This document shows, piece by piece, positions 24,675 through 32,766 of a DNA stretch of 48,536 bases. The position numbers were made by a program, and so were the translations under genes. Source of the DNA: Comamonadaceae bacterium (GTDB lineage: Bacteria; Pseudomonadota; Gammaproteobacteria; Burkholderiales; Burkholderiaceae_C); NCBI GenBank assembly GCA_027486755.1, contig JAIXOM010000017.1, positions 1 to 48,536 on the forward strand. The letters run 5' to 3'. The notes beneath the pieces were generated by a model. It saw nothing but the letters and a program-made list of their open reading frames with translations. It searched no databases and was not told where the DNA came from. Position 1 is the stretch's first letter. Each line of letters starts with the position of its first letter.

Positions 24675-25574
24675 TCAGGCTTGGGCGGGCACCATGACGA
24701 AGTCGTAGTCGAGGGTGTAGAAGTCCCGCTCCATGACCTTGCCGTCCGGCGCAGTGCCGGACGCGTGGTGTACAAAATCGGCAATCAGCGAGGGGCGCAC
24801 ACCAAAGACGGCGTCGGCATCGAGGTTCTTGCTGTTGCGGTCAAAGATATGGGTCACCAAGGCGCGCTGGCCTTCGGCCTGGATGCGGAAGTGCAAATGC
24901 GCCGGCCGCCAGCTGCGTCCAGTGGTGTTGCTCAGCATGATGATGGCCGTGCCTTCCTGGGGTACCGGATAGTCCACCGGCATGACCGACCAGAAGCGGT
25001 ACTGGCCATTGGCATCGGTGGTGAGCACTGCGCGCGCCCAGGGCCCGTTGGTCTCCAGATCTTGCTGCACGTCGTACAGACCCCGGTCGTCCGAATGCCA
25101 GACGTCGATTTTGGCGTTAGCCAGAGGCTTGCCATCGACATCGCGGACCGTACCCTGCGCGTACATGGGCGTGCCCTGCGCACCGCCACTGATGTCGGTG
25201 CCCAAAGCAAATTCAGGTGCGTTCTCTAGCAAGAAGGGGCCCACCAGTGTCGGCTCGGTGGTGTGCTCTGGGCGCGGATAGTCTTGCGTGACGGTCAGCA
25301 TGGAAAGACCCATGGCGTCGGAGAAGATGATGAACTCATTGCGCCCGGGCCCGCACCACTTGCCGGTTTCCTCGAGCAGGTTCATCGCATACAGCCACTC
25401 ATTGGACGTCAGCTTGACCTCCTTGGCGAAGGAGTGCAGGTGGCGAATGAAGGACAGCATGATCTCGCGCAGGCGAGGGTCCGGCGTGGCTTCATAGCGT
25501 TTGAGCACCTCCTGGGTGATCAGGTCGGTAGCGTCGTAGCGGCTCTTGAGACCGCTTTCGGTCGGTGCGTTCAT
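24675..25574 (-). CDS. Intradiol ring-cleavage dioxygenase (hydroxyquinol 1,2-dioxygenase-like)
   Basis: 299 residues, non-heme Fe(III) dioxygenase that opens a catechol-type ring between the hydroxyls. The four iron ligands fit Tyr167 (RGLYD), Tyr202 (MPVDYPVPQ), His226 and His228 (RPAHLHF), with spacing almost equal to catechol 1,2-dioxygenases. The N-terminal helical linker domain covers residues 1-100. DISGGAQGTP and YRFWSVMP resemble hydroxyquinol-type enzymes more than catechol enzymes. AGGAGAG precedes the ATG at 25574; a longer upstream frame is not needed. No maleylacetate reductase or muconate cycloisomerase is present nearby, so the rest of the pathway lies elsewhere. Substrate between hydroxyquinol and catechol is not settled. 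Confidence 0.88.
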   Translation of the reverse strand: MNAPTESGLKSRYDATDLITQEVLKRYEATPDPRLREIMLSFIRHLHSFAKEVKLTSNEWLYAMNLLEETGKWCGPGRNEFIIFSDAMGLSMLTVTQDYPRPEHTTEPTLVGPFLLENAPEFALGTDISGGAQGTPMYAQGTVRDVDGKPLANAKIDVWHSDDRGLYDVQQDLETNGPWARAVLTTDANGQYRFWSVMPVDYPVPQEGTAIIMLSNTTGRSWRPAHLHFRIQAEGQRALVTHIFDRNSKNLDADAVFGVRPSLIADFVHHASGTAPDGKVMERDFYTLDYDFVMVPAQA

Positions 25575-25837
25575 GTTGATCTCTCCTGGTGGGATGAAAT
25601 AAGTAAGAAAAGAGTACCAACAGAGCAAGGCCCCGCATGGCAACACCTGTCCAATGTAGCGGCTTTCAGACGGAGCGTACAGAGCAATAGCGCTGTACGG
25701 CCCATCGCGAGATAAGAAGTCCAAGCAGGGGACTGGGCAGCACGGCTACGGGATAGCCCTGATCAGCGTCAGCGCCGGCGCCCGAATAATCCCCCCAACG
25801 CCAAACCGCTCCGGCTGGCAATACTCAGGAGACAAGC

Positions 25838-27031
25838 ATGCAAAAGCGCCCCTTTCTCAAAGCACTGGGCTCATCGGTGGCCTTGGCCGCCCTGCCCACA
25901 CTGACACGGGCCCAGGGCCAGCCCATCCGGGTGGGCAGCACCATGTCGATGACGGGCCCACTGGCGGCCACCGCCATCATCCACAAGATCTCGACCGAGA
26001 TCTTCATCGAAAACCTCAACAAGCGCGGTGGCCTGCTGGGTCGGCCCATCGAATGGCTGATGAAGGACGACCAGTCTAGGCCCGACCTGGCCCGCACCCA
26101 GTACGAGCAACTGGTCACGGTCGACAAGGTGGACCTGCTGATGGGCCCCTATGCCACTGCCAACTCCTTGGCCGCCATGGGCGTGGCCCAGCGCTACAGC
26201 AAGTTCATCATCACCAATTCCTTCGGTGTCCCCTCGCTGGCCAAGTACGACATGCACTTCCCGGCCTATGCGATGGGCCACGAACCAGGCACCACATCGC
26301 CCACCACCCTGCTCGACGCCTTCCAGGCCAATGGCCTGAAGCCTCAGACGGTGGCCCTGGTGACCAGCAAATTCCCCTCGGTGGCCTTCATGTCGGTCGG
26401 CGCGCGCGAGGTATTTCGCAAGCGGGGCATGCGCGAATTGCTATGGCTGGAGTGGGAATTCGGCAACCGCGACTTTGGCTCGATCGCTGCACGCATCAAA
26501 GACGCCAACCCCGACTTTCTGTGGGTCGGCTCCATTGGCCCGGAGAGCATCCAGCTGCTTGAAGCCCTGGCCAAGATCGACTACCGGCCCAAGCTGCACT
26601 TTCACCTCTATCCCACACCCGGCCCGATGTCGCAGTCACCGCTGGGTGCCAACGCGCTGTCCTTCACCACCTTTGAGCAGCACGCCCCCTTTACCAGCAA
26701 CCCGGCTTATGCCGACGTCTTCAAGACCTTCAACGACCGCGCCGCCAAAGCCAACCTGCCTGATACCGCCTTCGAATTGCAGGCGGCCAATGCCTATGCC
26801 GGCTGGCAGGTGCTCGAAGCTGGCGTCAAAGGCACCAACAGCCTGGACGACAAGCGCATCGCAGACTGGCTGCGCAAAAACCGGGTTGACACCATCGTCG
26901 GACGCCTGCGCTTTGACGGCCCCAACAACTATGGCGACGACATGAACAGGGTCAAACAGATCCAAAACGGCAAGTGGATAGTGGTCCACCCCAAGGAGTC
27001 CGCCTTCCCCGGCGCTAAGCTGCAAGGCTAA
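25838..27031 (+). CDS. ABC transporter substrate-binding protein, branched-chain amino acid type
   Basis: 397 residues. N-terminal signal peptide (KRPFLKALGSSVALAALPTL, then TRAQ), then IRVGSTMSMTGPLAATAI, the usual start of this type I periplasmic fold, and LLMGPYATANSLAAMGVAQR and FIITNSFG at the ligand cleft. AGGAGA precedes the ATG. A clear terminator follows directly, so the gene is monocistronic and its permeases and ATPases must be supplied by another system; the Liv system at 10645-14140 is one candidate. Ligand unknown. The 263 bp upstream (25575-25837) hold no gene and no promoter I could assign. Confidence 0.87.
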   Translation: MQKRPFLKALGSSVALAALPTLTRAQGQPIRVGSTMSMTGPLAATAIIHKISTEIFIENLNKRGGLLGRPIEWLMKDDQSRPDLARTQYEQLVTVDKVDLLMGPYATANSLAAMGVAQRYSKFIITNSFGVPSLAKYDMHFPAYAMGHEPGTTSPTTLLDAFQANGLKPQTVALVTSKFPSVAFMSVGAREVFRKRGMRELLWLEWEFGNRDFGSIAARIKDANPDFLWVGSIGPESIQLLEALAKIDYRPKLHFHLYPTPGPMSQSPLGANALSFTTFEQHAPFTSNPAYADVFKTFNDRAAKANLPDTAFELQAANAYAGWQVLEAGVKGTNSLDDKRIADWLRKNRVDTIVGRLRFDGPNNYGDDMNRVKQIQNGKWIVVHPKESAFPGAKLQG

Positions 27032-27050
27032 GCTCCATCCACAGCACCCA

Positions 27051-27090
27051 AGCCGGCAAGGTCCTGAGGCCTTGCCGGCTTTTTCTTTTC
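27051..27090 (+). terminator. Rho-independent terminator
   Basis: Perfect 11-bp arms AGCCGGCAAGG (27051-27061) and CCTTGCCGGCT (27070-27080) with an 8-base loop, followed by TTTTTCTTTTC. It closes the binding-protein gene 20 bases after its stop. Confidence 0.92.
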
Positions 27091-27103
27091 AGGCGCAGAA
27101 CCC

Positions 27104-28060
27104 TTAACCTTTGTCGGTCGGCGCTCCATCCGTTCGCACCCGAAATTCGAACACATCGGAGCGGTTGTAGTGGCCGGCAAAATCCATGGCCACCTTGCGC
27201 AGCACAATCTCATTGAGGTCAACCGACGCATAGACGATGCCCTCGCCGGCCAAGGGCGCAGTCAGGACCTGCCCGGACGGACCGATCACCGAAGCATGGC
27301 CCTGCCCTTTGAGCGCCGCCATAAACCCCTGCTCGGTCTCACCGGCCTGATAGGCGTCGATCGCCTCTTGCGTGAGCACCCCGGTTGAATTGACCACAAA
27401 GCAGCCCATGCTGACCGCCAGACCGCGCGTGATCGTCGGGATCACCTCGGCCAGGCTGACGGTGGGCGAAACAAAGGCCGGCCAGGACGCCACATGCACC
27501 AAGGGGTATTGCGAGAGCAGCGCGTAGGCCGCCAGCGGATTGCCGTTCTCGCCGCAGACCAAGCCGCTGATGCGACCGAAGGAGGTCTCAAAGGTGCTCA
27601 AGGTATCGCCGTGCCCGCCGGTATGCACCAGTTTCTCGGCCAGCGTGGGCATGAGCTTGCGGTGCTTGCCCAGCAACTGGCTGTCTGGCCCAATGAAGAG
27701 CTGGGTGTTGAATAGGGTGCCGGTGGTGCCCGCCCGCTTTTCGCACACCCCCACCACCGCGGTGATGCCCGCATCGCTGCAGGCTTGGGCCAGTGCATCG
27801 GTATCGGCACTGGGGATGACCACCGCGTTTTGAAACAACTGGCGCGACAGGCCCAGGCTGATCTTGTCGGTGGCCGGCCGCACAGTAAACCAGCAGGGAT
27901 GGGCCGGGATGAAGCCTTCCGGAAAGGCAATCAGGTCGGCCCCCTTTGCGCCCGCCTCGGCAATCAAGGCACAGGCTTTGGCCACCGTGGCCGTCCGATC
28001 CAAATGGACCGACGAGGCCTGCACGGCGGCCAGGGTGATCTGCGGCAGGATATCGCTCAT
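27104..28060 (-). CDS. Nitrilase-family carbon-nitrogen hydrolase
   Basis: 318 residues of the nitrilase branch. The triad is visible: Glu48 in FPEGF, Lys135 in GKHRKLMPT and Cys169 in LVCGENGNPLAAYAL; the CGEN block points to true nitrilases rather than amidases. It converts a nitrile to acid and ammonia, or acts on a related substrate. The ATG at 28060 has AAGGAAG upstream; a TTG six codons earlier is less likely. It converges on the binding-protein gene and is followed upstream by a 511-bp stretch without a convincing gene. Its link to the neighbouring N-heterocycle operon is suggestive only. Confidence 0.88.
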   Translation of the reverse strand: MSDILPQITLAAVQASSVHLDRTATVAKACALIAEAGAKGADLIAFPEGFIPAHPCWFTVRPATDKISLGLSRQLFQNAVVIPSADTDALAQACSDAGITAVVGVCEKRAGTTGTLFNTQLFIGPDSQLLGKHRKLMPTLAEKLVHTGGHGDTLSTFETSFGRISGLVCGENGNPLAAYALLSQYPLVHVASWPAFVSPTVSLAEVIPTITRGLAVSMGCFVVNSTGVLTQEAIDAYQAGETEQGFMAALKGQGHASVIGPSGQVLTAPLAGEGIVYASVDLNEIVLRKVAMDFAGHYNRSDVFEFRVRTDGAPTDKG

Positions 28061-28571
28061 GAATGACTTCCTTGTCAAAGGGGTGGGCCTATCGCAGGCT
28101 TACCAGCTATTAACGATACATGAAGGCGAGGGCGCTGCGGTTGATCGCGCGGGCCCTTCGGCAATCGCTCCGGGGGGGCGACCTCTGCGCAGCGGGCGGA
28201 GCCCTTGAAAGACCAGAGGGCGTGCGGGTGGGCGCTGCGCGGCGAGGTAAGGAGGAGCCGAGGCGGGGGATACGAGCGGCGCAGTGCCTACCCGTGCGCC
28301 CTGCTCCGATGCGCCCTGAAAATTGCGAGGCCTGATCAAAGACCGCCACATCGGCCTTGCCCAGGGCGAATCGTGCAAGGGCCAGGGAAGCGGCCGGCGC
28401 ATCGGGCCCGGCTCCGCGGCTGTCCCCCGCCTCGGCTAGCGCCTCGGCTCCTCCTTTATGCCGCTGCGCCAGGCCCGACGCACCGGCCGCCGGTTTTCGC
28501 TTCAAGGGCCGAAGTCGGCCTTCTCATTGACCGATGATGCCCCTCAATGGTCTGCCCAGCAAAAGCGCCCT
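28061..28571. other. 511-bp GC-rich region without a convincing gene
   Basis: Between the nitrilase start and the LysR stop. It must hold the nitrilase promoter near 28061-28140. The rest, about 28140-28520, is very GC-rich and contains the inverted repeat listed separately. A 131-codon minus-strand frame (28505-28110) has Arg/Ala/Pro-rich composition typical of random GC-rich DNA and no recognisable domain. The stretch may be a decayed insertion or an intergenic repeat element. Confidence 0.5.
28251..28454. repeat. GC-rich inverted repeat
   Basis: The arm GGAGGAGCCGAGGCGGGGG (28251-28269) is complementary to two overlapping pieces of the right arm: CCCCCGCCTCGGC (28424-28436) and GCCTCGGCTCCTCC (28441-28454), which are separated by TAGC. 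The right arm thus looks like a partial duplication of the complement. The spacer is about 155 bp and non-coding. Confidence 0.55.
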
Positions 28572-29471
28572 CTACGGCTCCTCCTGCCCCAACAAGCCCA
28601 GCACATGCTGGGCAAAGGCGTGGGCGATCACTGGCAGTTGGCGCTTGGCCAGGCGGGCCATCAGGATGTGGCCGACCGGGAATCCCCTGTCCTCAATCTC
28701 GCGGGTGACCAGTTGCCCGCCATCGGTGACCGCGCCGCTTTCAAATTGGAACGTCACCGCCGCCTGGTGATAAAGACAGCCGCGCAGCAACTCGAAGCTG
28801 TTGCTCTCGACCAGGGGCTTGAGATCGATCGAGCGGCGCAGCACAAATCGTTCGAGCATCTGCCGCCCGGCGGTATCGCGGTTGGGCAGGGCCAGCGGAT
28901 AGCCCGCGCAATCGGCCAACCGGATCGACGGGCTGCGCTGCGCCAGCGGGTGGTCCTTGTGCATCACCGCCAACAACTTCTGGTCGTGAAACACGATGGG
29001 GTGCAGATCGGGCTCAGAGTCGAGGTTGAAGACCAGAATCAAATCCGTCTCCATCGCCCGCAAGGCGCTCAGGGCCTGCACATGGTCGCCCACCTGCACC
29101 CGAAACTCGACCAGCGGATGCTGCCGGCGAAACGATGAGATCGCCTGCGGCACGAAGCTCGGCGCCAGACCCTGGCTGCAGATCAGCTTGACGGTACCGC
29201 GTCGCAGGCCCTTGAGCTCCTCGATGTTCGAGCGCACCTGCTCGAGCTCGGCCTGGCGGGCGCGCACGTAGGTGATGAACATCTCGCCAGCGGCGGTCAG
29301 CCGCATGCCGCGCGGCAATCGCTCGAACAGCGGCGCGTCGAGCTCCTGCTCGATGTCCTGCAAGCGCCGGTTGACCGCCGAAGGCGCCACGTGCAGGCGC
29401 TCGGCCGCGGCCCGGATCGAGCCCGAACGGGCGATCTCGTCGATGTAGCGCAGAAATCTCAAATGGTTCAT
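28572..29471 (-). CDS. LysR-family transcriptional regulator
   Basis: 299 residues, typical length. The N-terminal winged helix-turn-helix spans residues about 1-60 (MNHLRFLRYIDEIARSGSIR, then AAERLHVAPSAVNRRLQDIE), followed by the linker helix and a two-lobed effector domain starting at KGLRRGTVKLICSQGL. It is divergent from the isochorismatase-fold gene with a 96-bp gap, the classical arrangement for a LysR activator of the adjacent operon. The effector would be a substrate or intermediate of that operon. Confidence 0.92.
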   Translation of the reverse strand: MNHLRFLRYIDEIARSGSIRAAAERLHVAPSAVNRRLQDIEQELDAPLFERLPRGMRLTAAGEMFITYVRARQAELEQVRSNIEELKGLRRGTVKLICSQGLAPSFVPQAISSFRRQHPLVEFRVQVGDHVQALSALRAMETDLILVFNLDSEPDLHPIVFHDQKLLAVMHKDHPLAQRSPSIRLADCAGYPLALPNRDTAGRQMLERFVLRRSIDLKPLVESNSFELLRGCLYHQAAVTFQFESGAVTDGGQLVTREIEDRGFPVGHILMARLAKRQLPVIAHAFAQHVLGLLGQEEP

Positions 29472-29495
29472 GAAAGCCGACCCATGCAGGATTGA

Positions 29496-29508
29496 TGCCT
29501 AAAAAGCA
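29496..29508. promoter_or_regulatory. Candidate LysR box (T-N11-A)
   Basis: TGCCTAAAAAGCA in the LysR/operon gap fits T-N11-A with TGC/GCA dyad ends. It is the only such dyad I noticed there. Short motifs like this are common by chance, so support comes mainly from location. Confidence 0.35.
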
Positions 29509-29567
29509 ACGCAACACCCGTTATTCGGCATCTTCAGACAACGCACTCTGGCATCAGGGGTGCGTAA

Positions 29568-30434
29568 GTGCATGGCATGAACGCCCCGAAAGCCTCCCAG
29601 CGCACCAAAGCCAGGCAGAGCACGCCCGCAAATGCACAGATAGCACCAAACAAGGGCGCCACGAGCACGGGCACCGGCTGGCAGGCCAAGGCGCAAGGGG
29701 TGAGCTTGCTGCGCCCGGCCCGCAAGCCCAAGCCGGTATGGCTGCAGGCGCGTCCGCAAAAGCTGGAGATCGACCTGCACGCCAGCGCGTTGGTGGTGGT
29801 CGATATGCAAAACGACTTTTGCCATACCGAAGGCTGGTTCGGGCAAAAGGGCGTGAGCATGCGCGCCACCCGCAAGCCCATCCCCATGCTGCAAAAGCTG
29901 CTGCCGCTGTGGCGCGCCGCCGGCGGGCGGGTAGTCTGGCTGAACTGGGGCGTGCGCTCCGACCGCCTCAACCTGCCGGCCGGTGTGCTGTTCAAGGCCA
30001 AGGTCGACGCCCAAGGCCAACTCAGCGGCGTTGGCTATGCCGAATCATCACCTCTGGACCGGGGCCCCAGCCTGGTGCCCGGCCACTGGGGCGCGCAGGT
30101 GGTCGACGAGCTGCCGGTAGCTGCCACCGACATCACCGTGTTCAAGCACCGCCTCAGCGGTTTTCATGACAACGAACTCGACAGCCTGCTGCGCCAGCAA
30201 GGCGTGCAAACCTTGCTGTTTGCCGGCATCAACACCGATCGCTGCGTCTTCTCCAGCCTGCAAGACGCTGGTTTTCTCGGCTACGACTGCATCTTGCTCG
30301 AAGACGCTTGCTCGACCCCCTCCCCGGCTTATGTCAGCCGGGCCATCTTGTTTCTGGTCGAAAAGCTGCACGGCTTTGTCGCCAGCGCCCAGGCCCTCAC
30401 CGTTTCATTGACCCCAAAAGGAGCTCGTTCATGA
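29568..30434 (+). CDS. Isochorismatase-fold cysteine hydrolase (amidase)
   Basis: 288 residues. The catalytic triad is Asp79 (VVDMQNDF), Lys193 (VFKHRLSGF) and Cys226 (INTDRCVFSS), so it hydrolyses an amide or carbamoyl bond rather than isochorismate as such. The first 65 residues are a basic, low-complexity extension absent from most relatives. The GTG at 29568 has AGGGG seven bases upstream; an ATG three codons on is possible but poorly spaced. The subgroup with NTDRC and a long insert resembles biuret- or triuret-type hydrolases, a suggestion only. It opens the operon and overlaps the next gene as ATGA. Confidence 0.85.
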   Translation: MHGMNAPKASQRTKARQSTPANAQIAPNKGATSTGTGWQAKAQGVSLLRPARKPKPVWLQARPQKLEIDLHASALVVVDMQNDFCHTEGWFGQKGVSMRATRKPIPMLQKLLPLWRAAGGRVVWLNWGVRSDRLNLPAGVLFKAKVDAQGQLSGVGYAESSPLDRGPSLVPGHWGAQVVDELPVAATDITVFKHRLSGFHDNELDSLLRQQGVQTLLFAGINTDRCVFSSLQDAGFLGYDCILLEDACSTPSPAYVSRAILFLVEKLHGFVASAQALTVSLTPKGARS

Positions 30435-31492
30435 CTGCTGCAAATCCCATGTTTTCGCTGCGCCGACTCGTCAGCCTGTGCAGTGCTGGCGCCTTGCTGA
30501 GCCTGGCCTGCGCCAGTGCCTCGGCACAAGCGCCGACCAAGATCAAGTTCACCCTGGACTGGAAGATCCAGGGCGTGCATGCCTGGTTCTACTGGGCCAA
30601 GGACAAGGGCCTATTCAAGGCCGAAGGCCTGGATGTGGAGATCGACCAGGGCAACGGCTCGGCCGCTGCCGTCACCCGCGTGATGTCGGGCACCTACCAG
30701 GCTGGCATCGGCGATATGAACGCCATCATCCAAAACGCCTCGCTCAAGCCAGGCGAGGCGCCGGTGATGGTCTACATGGTCTACAACCGCGCGCCGTTTG
30801 CGCTGATCACCAAGGCCGGCAGCGACATCAAAACCCTCAAGGACCTCGAAGGCAAGACCCTGGGCTCGCCGGCCGGCAGCGCAGCGCTGGCCATCTTCCC
30901 GGCCCTGGCCAAGAAAAACGGCCTGGACGAGAAAAAGATCAACTGGATCAATATGGCGCCCAATCTGCAAGAGCAGATGATGCTGCAGGGCCAGGTTGCC
31001 GCCTCGGCGGTGTTCTCGGCCACCAGCTACATGAACCTGGTGTCGCAAAACGTCGACCCCGACAAGGACATCCGCTGGATCTTCTACAACGACCACGGTC
31101 TGGACCTCTACAGCAACGGTGTGCTGGTCTCGAGCAAGCTGCTCAAAGAAAACCCCAAAGCCGTCAGCAGCCTGGTCAAGGCCATCAACAACGCCTTCAA
31201 AGAGTGCGTGGCCCGCGTCGACGCCTGCATCGACAACCTGGCGGTCAACGAGCCCTTGATCAACAAGGACATCGAAAAGCGCAGGCTGACCTATGTGCTC
31301 AAGAGCTCGGTGCTCACCCCTGAAGCGGCCGAATTGGGGGTAGGCGATATCAAGGACGCGCGCATGAGCAACGCCATTGCGCAAATCGCGCAAAGCTACA
31401 ACCTCCAGCGCCTGCCTGCCGTCAGCGAGGTGTTCAGCCGCGCTGCGCTGCCGCCCAAGGCCGATCGCATGATCAAGATGGCTGGCAACTGA
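30431..31492 (+). CDS. NMT1/SsuA-type ABC substrate-binding protein (first copy)
   Basis: 353 residues. Signal peptide (FSLRRLVSLCSAGALLSLAC, then ASASAQA), then TKIKFTLDWKIQGVHAWFYW, AKDKGLFKAEGLDVEIDQGN and GSAA, the hallmark of the NMT1/THI5-like group that binds thiamine precursors, pyrimidines, sulfonates and related solutes. AGGAG lies seven bases before the ATG, which overlaps the preceding stop. It is clearly paralogous to the protein encoded at 32767-33780. It feeds the ATPase/permease pair downstream. Confidence 0.9.
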   Translation: MTAANPMFSLRRLVSLCSAGALLSLACASASAQAPTKIKFTLDWKIQGVHAWFYWAKDKGLFKAEGLDVEIDQGNGSAAAVTRVMSGTYQAGIGDMNAIIQNASLKPGEAPVMVYMVYNRAPFALITKAGSDIKTLKDLEGKTLGSPAGSAALAIFPALAKKNGLDEKKINWINMAPNLQEQMMLQGQVAASAVFSATSYMNLVSQNVDPDKDIRWIFYNDHGLDLYSNGVLVSSKLLKENPKAVSSLVKAINNAFKECVARVDACIDNLAVNEPLINKDIEKRRLTYVLKSSVLTPEAAELGVGDIKDARMSNAIAQIAQSYNLQRLPAVSEVFSRAALPPKADRMIKMAGN

Positions 31493-31499
31493 GCTGCGC

Positions 31500-32729
31500 A
31501 TGAGAGCGACCGAGCCCCACATGACCGAACCCTGGTTCATCTGCAACGCCCGCCTGCCTGGCCGCGCCGGCTTGTGGCGCATCGGCATCGCCGGTGCGCA
31601 CATTGCCAGTGTGCAGCCCCAGGACGACGCCGGCGCGCGCGACCTAGGCCCGGCCTGGGACGCGGCCGCCCGCCTAGTCTCGCCCGGCTTTGTCGATCCG
31701 CATCTGCACCTGGACAAATGCCTGACCAGCCGGCGCAGCCCGGGCACCGCCCGCAACCTGGATGAGGCCATCCGGGCGGTGCGCGCCATCAAGGCCGGCT
31801 TTACCGCGGCCGCTGTGGCCGAGCGCGGCCGGCGCGCGCTGCGCATGGGCGTGCAACACGGCACGGTCTGGGCGCGCAGCAATTGCGAGATCGACCGCTC
31901 GGCCGGCTTTCGCGCGTTGGAGGGCTTGCAGCAAGCCAGCCGCGAGATGGCCGCGCAAGTCGAACTGCAGCTGATCGCCTTCCCGCAGGAGGGCTGGTTC
32001 GACACCCCGGGCACGCTCGAAGACGGCGCCGGCCAGTTCGTTGCCCAGTCGCTCAGCCGCGGTGTGAAGGTGATCGGCGGCAATGTCAATGGCGCGCTCT
32101 GGCCGTCCAAGCCGCAGGACCAGGTCGATGCCACTTTTGCCCTGGCGCTGATCCATGACTGCGACATCGACTACCACTTGGACAACGCCGATGTCCCCCA
32201 GGCCTTCACCCTGCCCTATGTGGCCGACAAGGTCATCGCCCAGGGCTGGCAAGGCCGGGTGGCGGTCTCGCACATTGCGTCGCTCGCACAGGTCAGCGAT
32301 GCGCAGGCCGCGCAGACCATAGACCGGGTGCGCGAAGCCGACATCAGCGTCTGCGTGCTGCCCACCCGCATCCGCCTGACGCGGGTGATGGAGTTGATGG
32401 AAGCTGGCGTGAATTTGGCCTGCGGCACCGACAACCTGCGCGACCCCTTTGTGCGCTTTGGCGACGCAGACCCCCTCAAGGCCTTGCTGCTGCTGGCTCA
32501 GCTGACCTTCAGCCTGAGTGACGCCGCCCTGGAGCGGCTGTGGGCCTGCGCCACCACCAACGCCGCCCGCATGCTGCGCCTGAGCGACTACGGCCTGGCC
32601 CCTGGCTGCGCCGCCGACCTGATGGTGATTGACGCGCACAGCGCGGCTCAAGCCATCTTGGAGCAGTCACCGCGCCTGGCCGTTTTCAAAGCCGGCGTGC
32701 AGGTGGCCGGTCCACTCGCCCTTCACTGA
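31500..32729 (+). CDS. Cytosine-deaminase-like amidohydrolase
   Basis: 409 residues of the CodA-like amidohydrolase group. Metal ligands are in place: His68 and His70 (DPHLHLDK), His226 (DYHLDNAD) and Asp311 (CGTDNLRDPF); Gln163 in FPQEG matches the substrate Gln of CodA, and VSHIASLA carries another active-site His. The Glu that serves as proton shuttle three residues after the third His in CodA is Asn229 here, next to Asp228. The reaction is probably deamination or hydrolysis of a ring C-N bond, but the substrate need not be cytosine. Start at 31500, seven bases after the previous stop; an ATG seven codons later is an alternative. Confidence 0.85.
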   Translation: MRATEPHMTEPWFICNARLPGRAGLWRIGIAGAHIASVQPQDDAGARDLGPAWDAAARLVSPGFVDPHLHLDKCLTSRRSPGTARNLDEAIRAVRAIKAGFTAAAVAERGRRALRMGVQHGTVWARSNCEIDRSAGFRALEGLQQASREMAAQVELQLIAFPQEGWFDTPGTLEDGAGQFVAQSLSRGVKVIGGNVNGALWPSKPQDQVDATFALALIHDCDIDYHLDNADVPQAFTLPYVADKVIAQGWQGRVAVSHIASLAQVSDAQAAQTIDRVREADISVCVLPTRIRLTRVMELMEAGVNLACGTDNLRDPFVRFGDADPLKALLLLAQLTFSLSDAALERLWACATTNAARMLRLSDYGLAPGCAADLMVIDAHSAAQAILEQSPRLAVFKAGVQVAGPLALH

Positions 32730-32766
32730 TTTGCCTCTTACAACCCTGACCCTGGAGACCCTGACC

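Noticed and set aside
28110..28505. 131-codon minus-strand ORF in the GC-rich island
   Set aside because: Arg/Ala/Pro-rich random-like composition, no recognised domain, and an inverted repeat runs through it. Kept only as an unexplained region.
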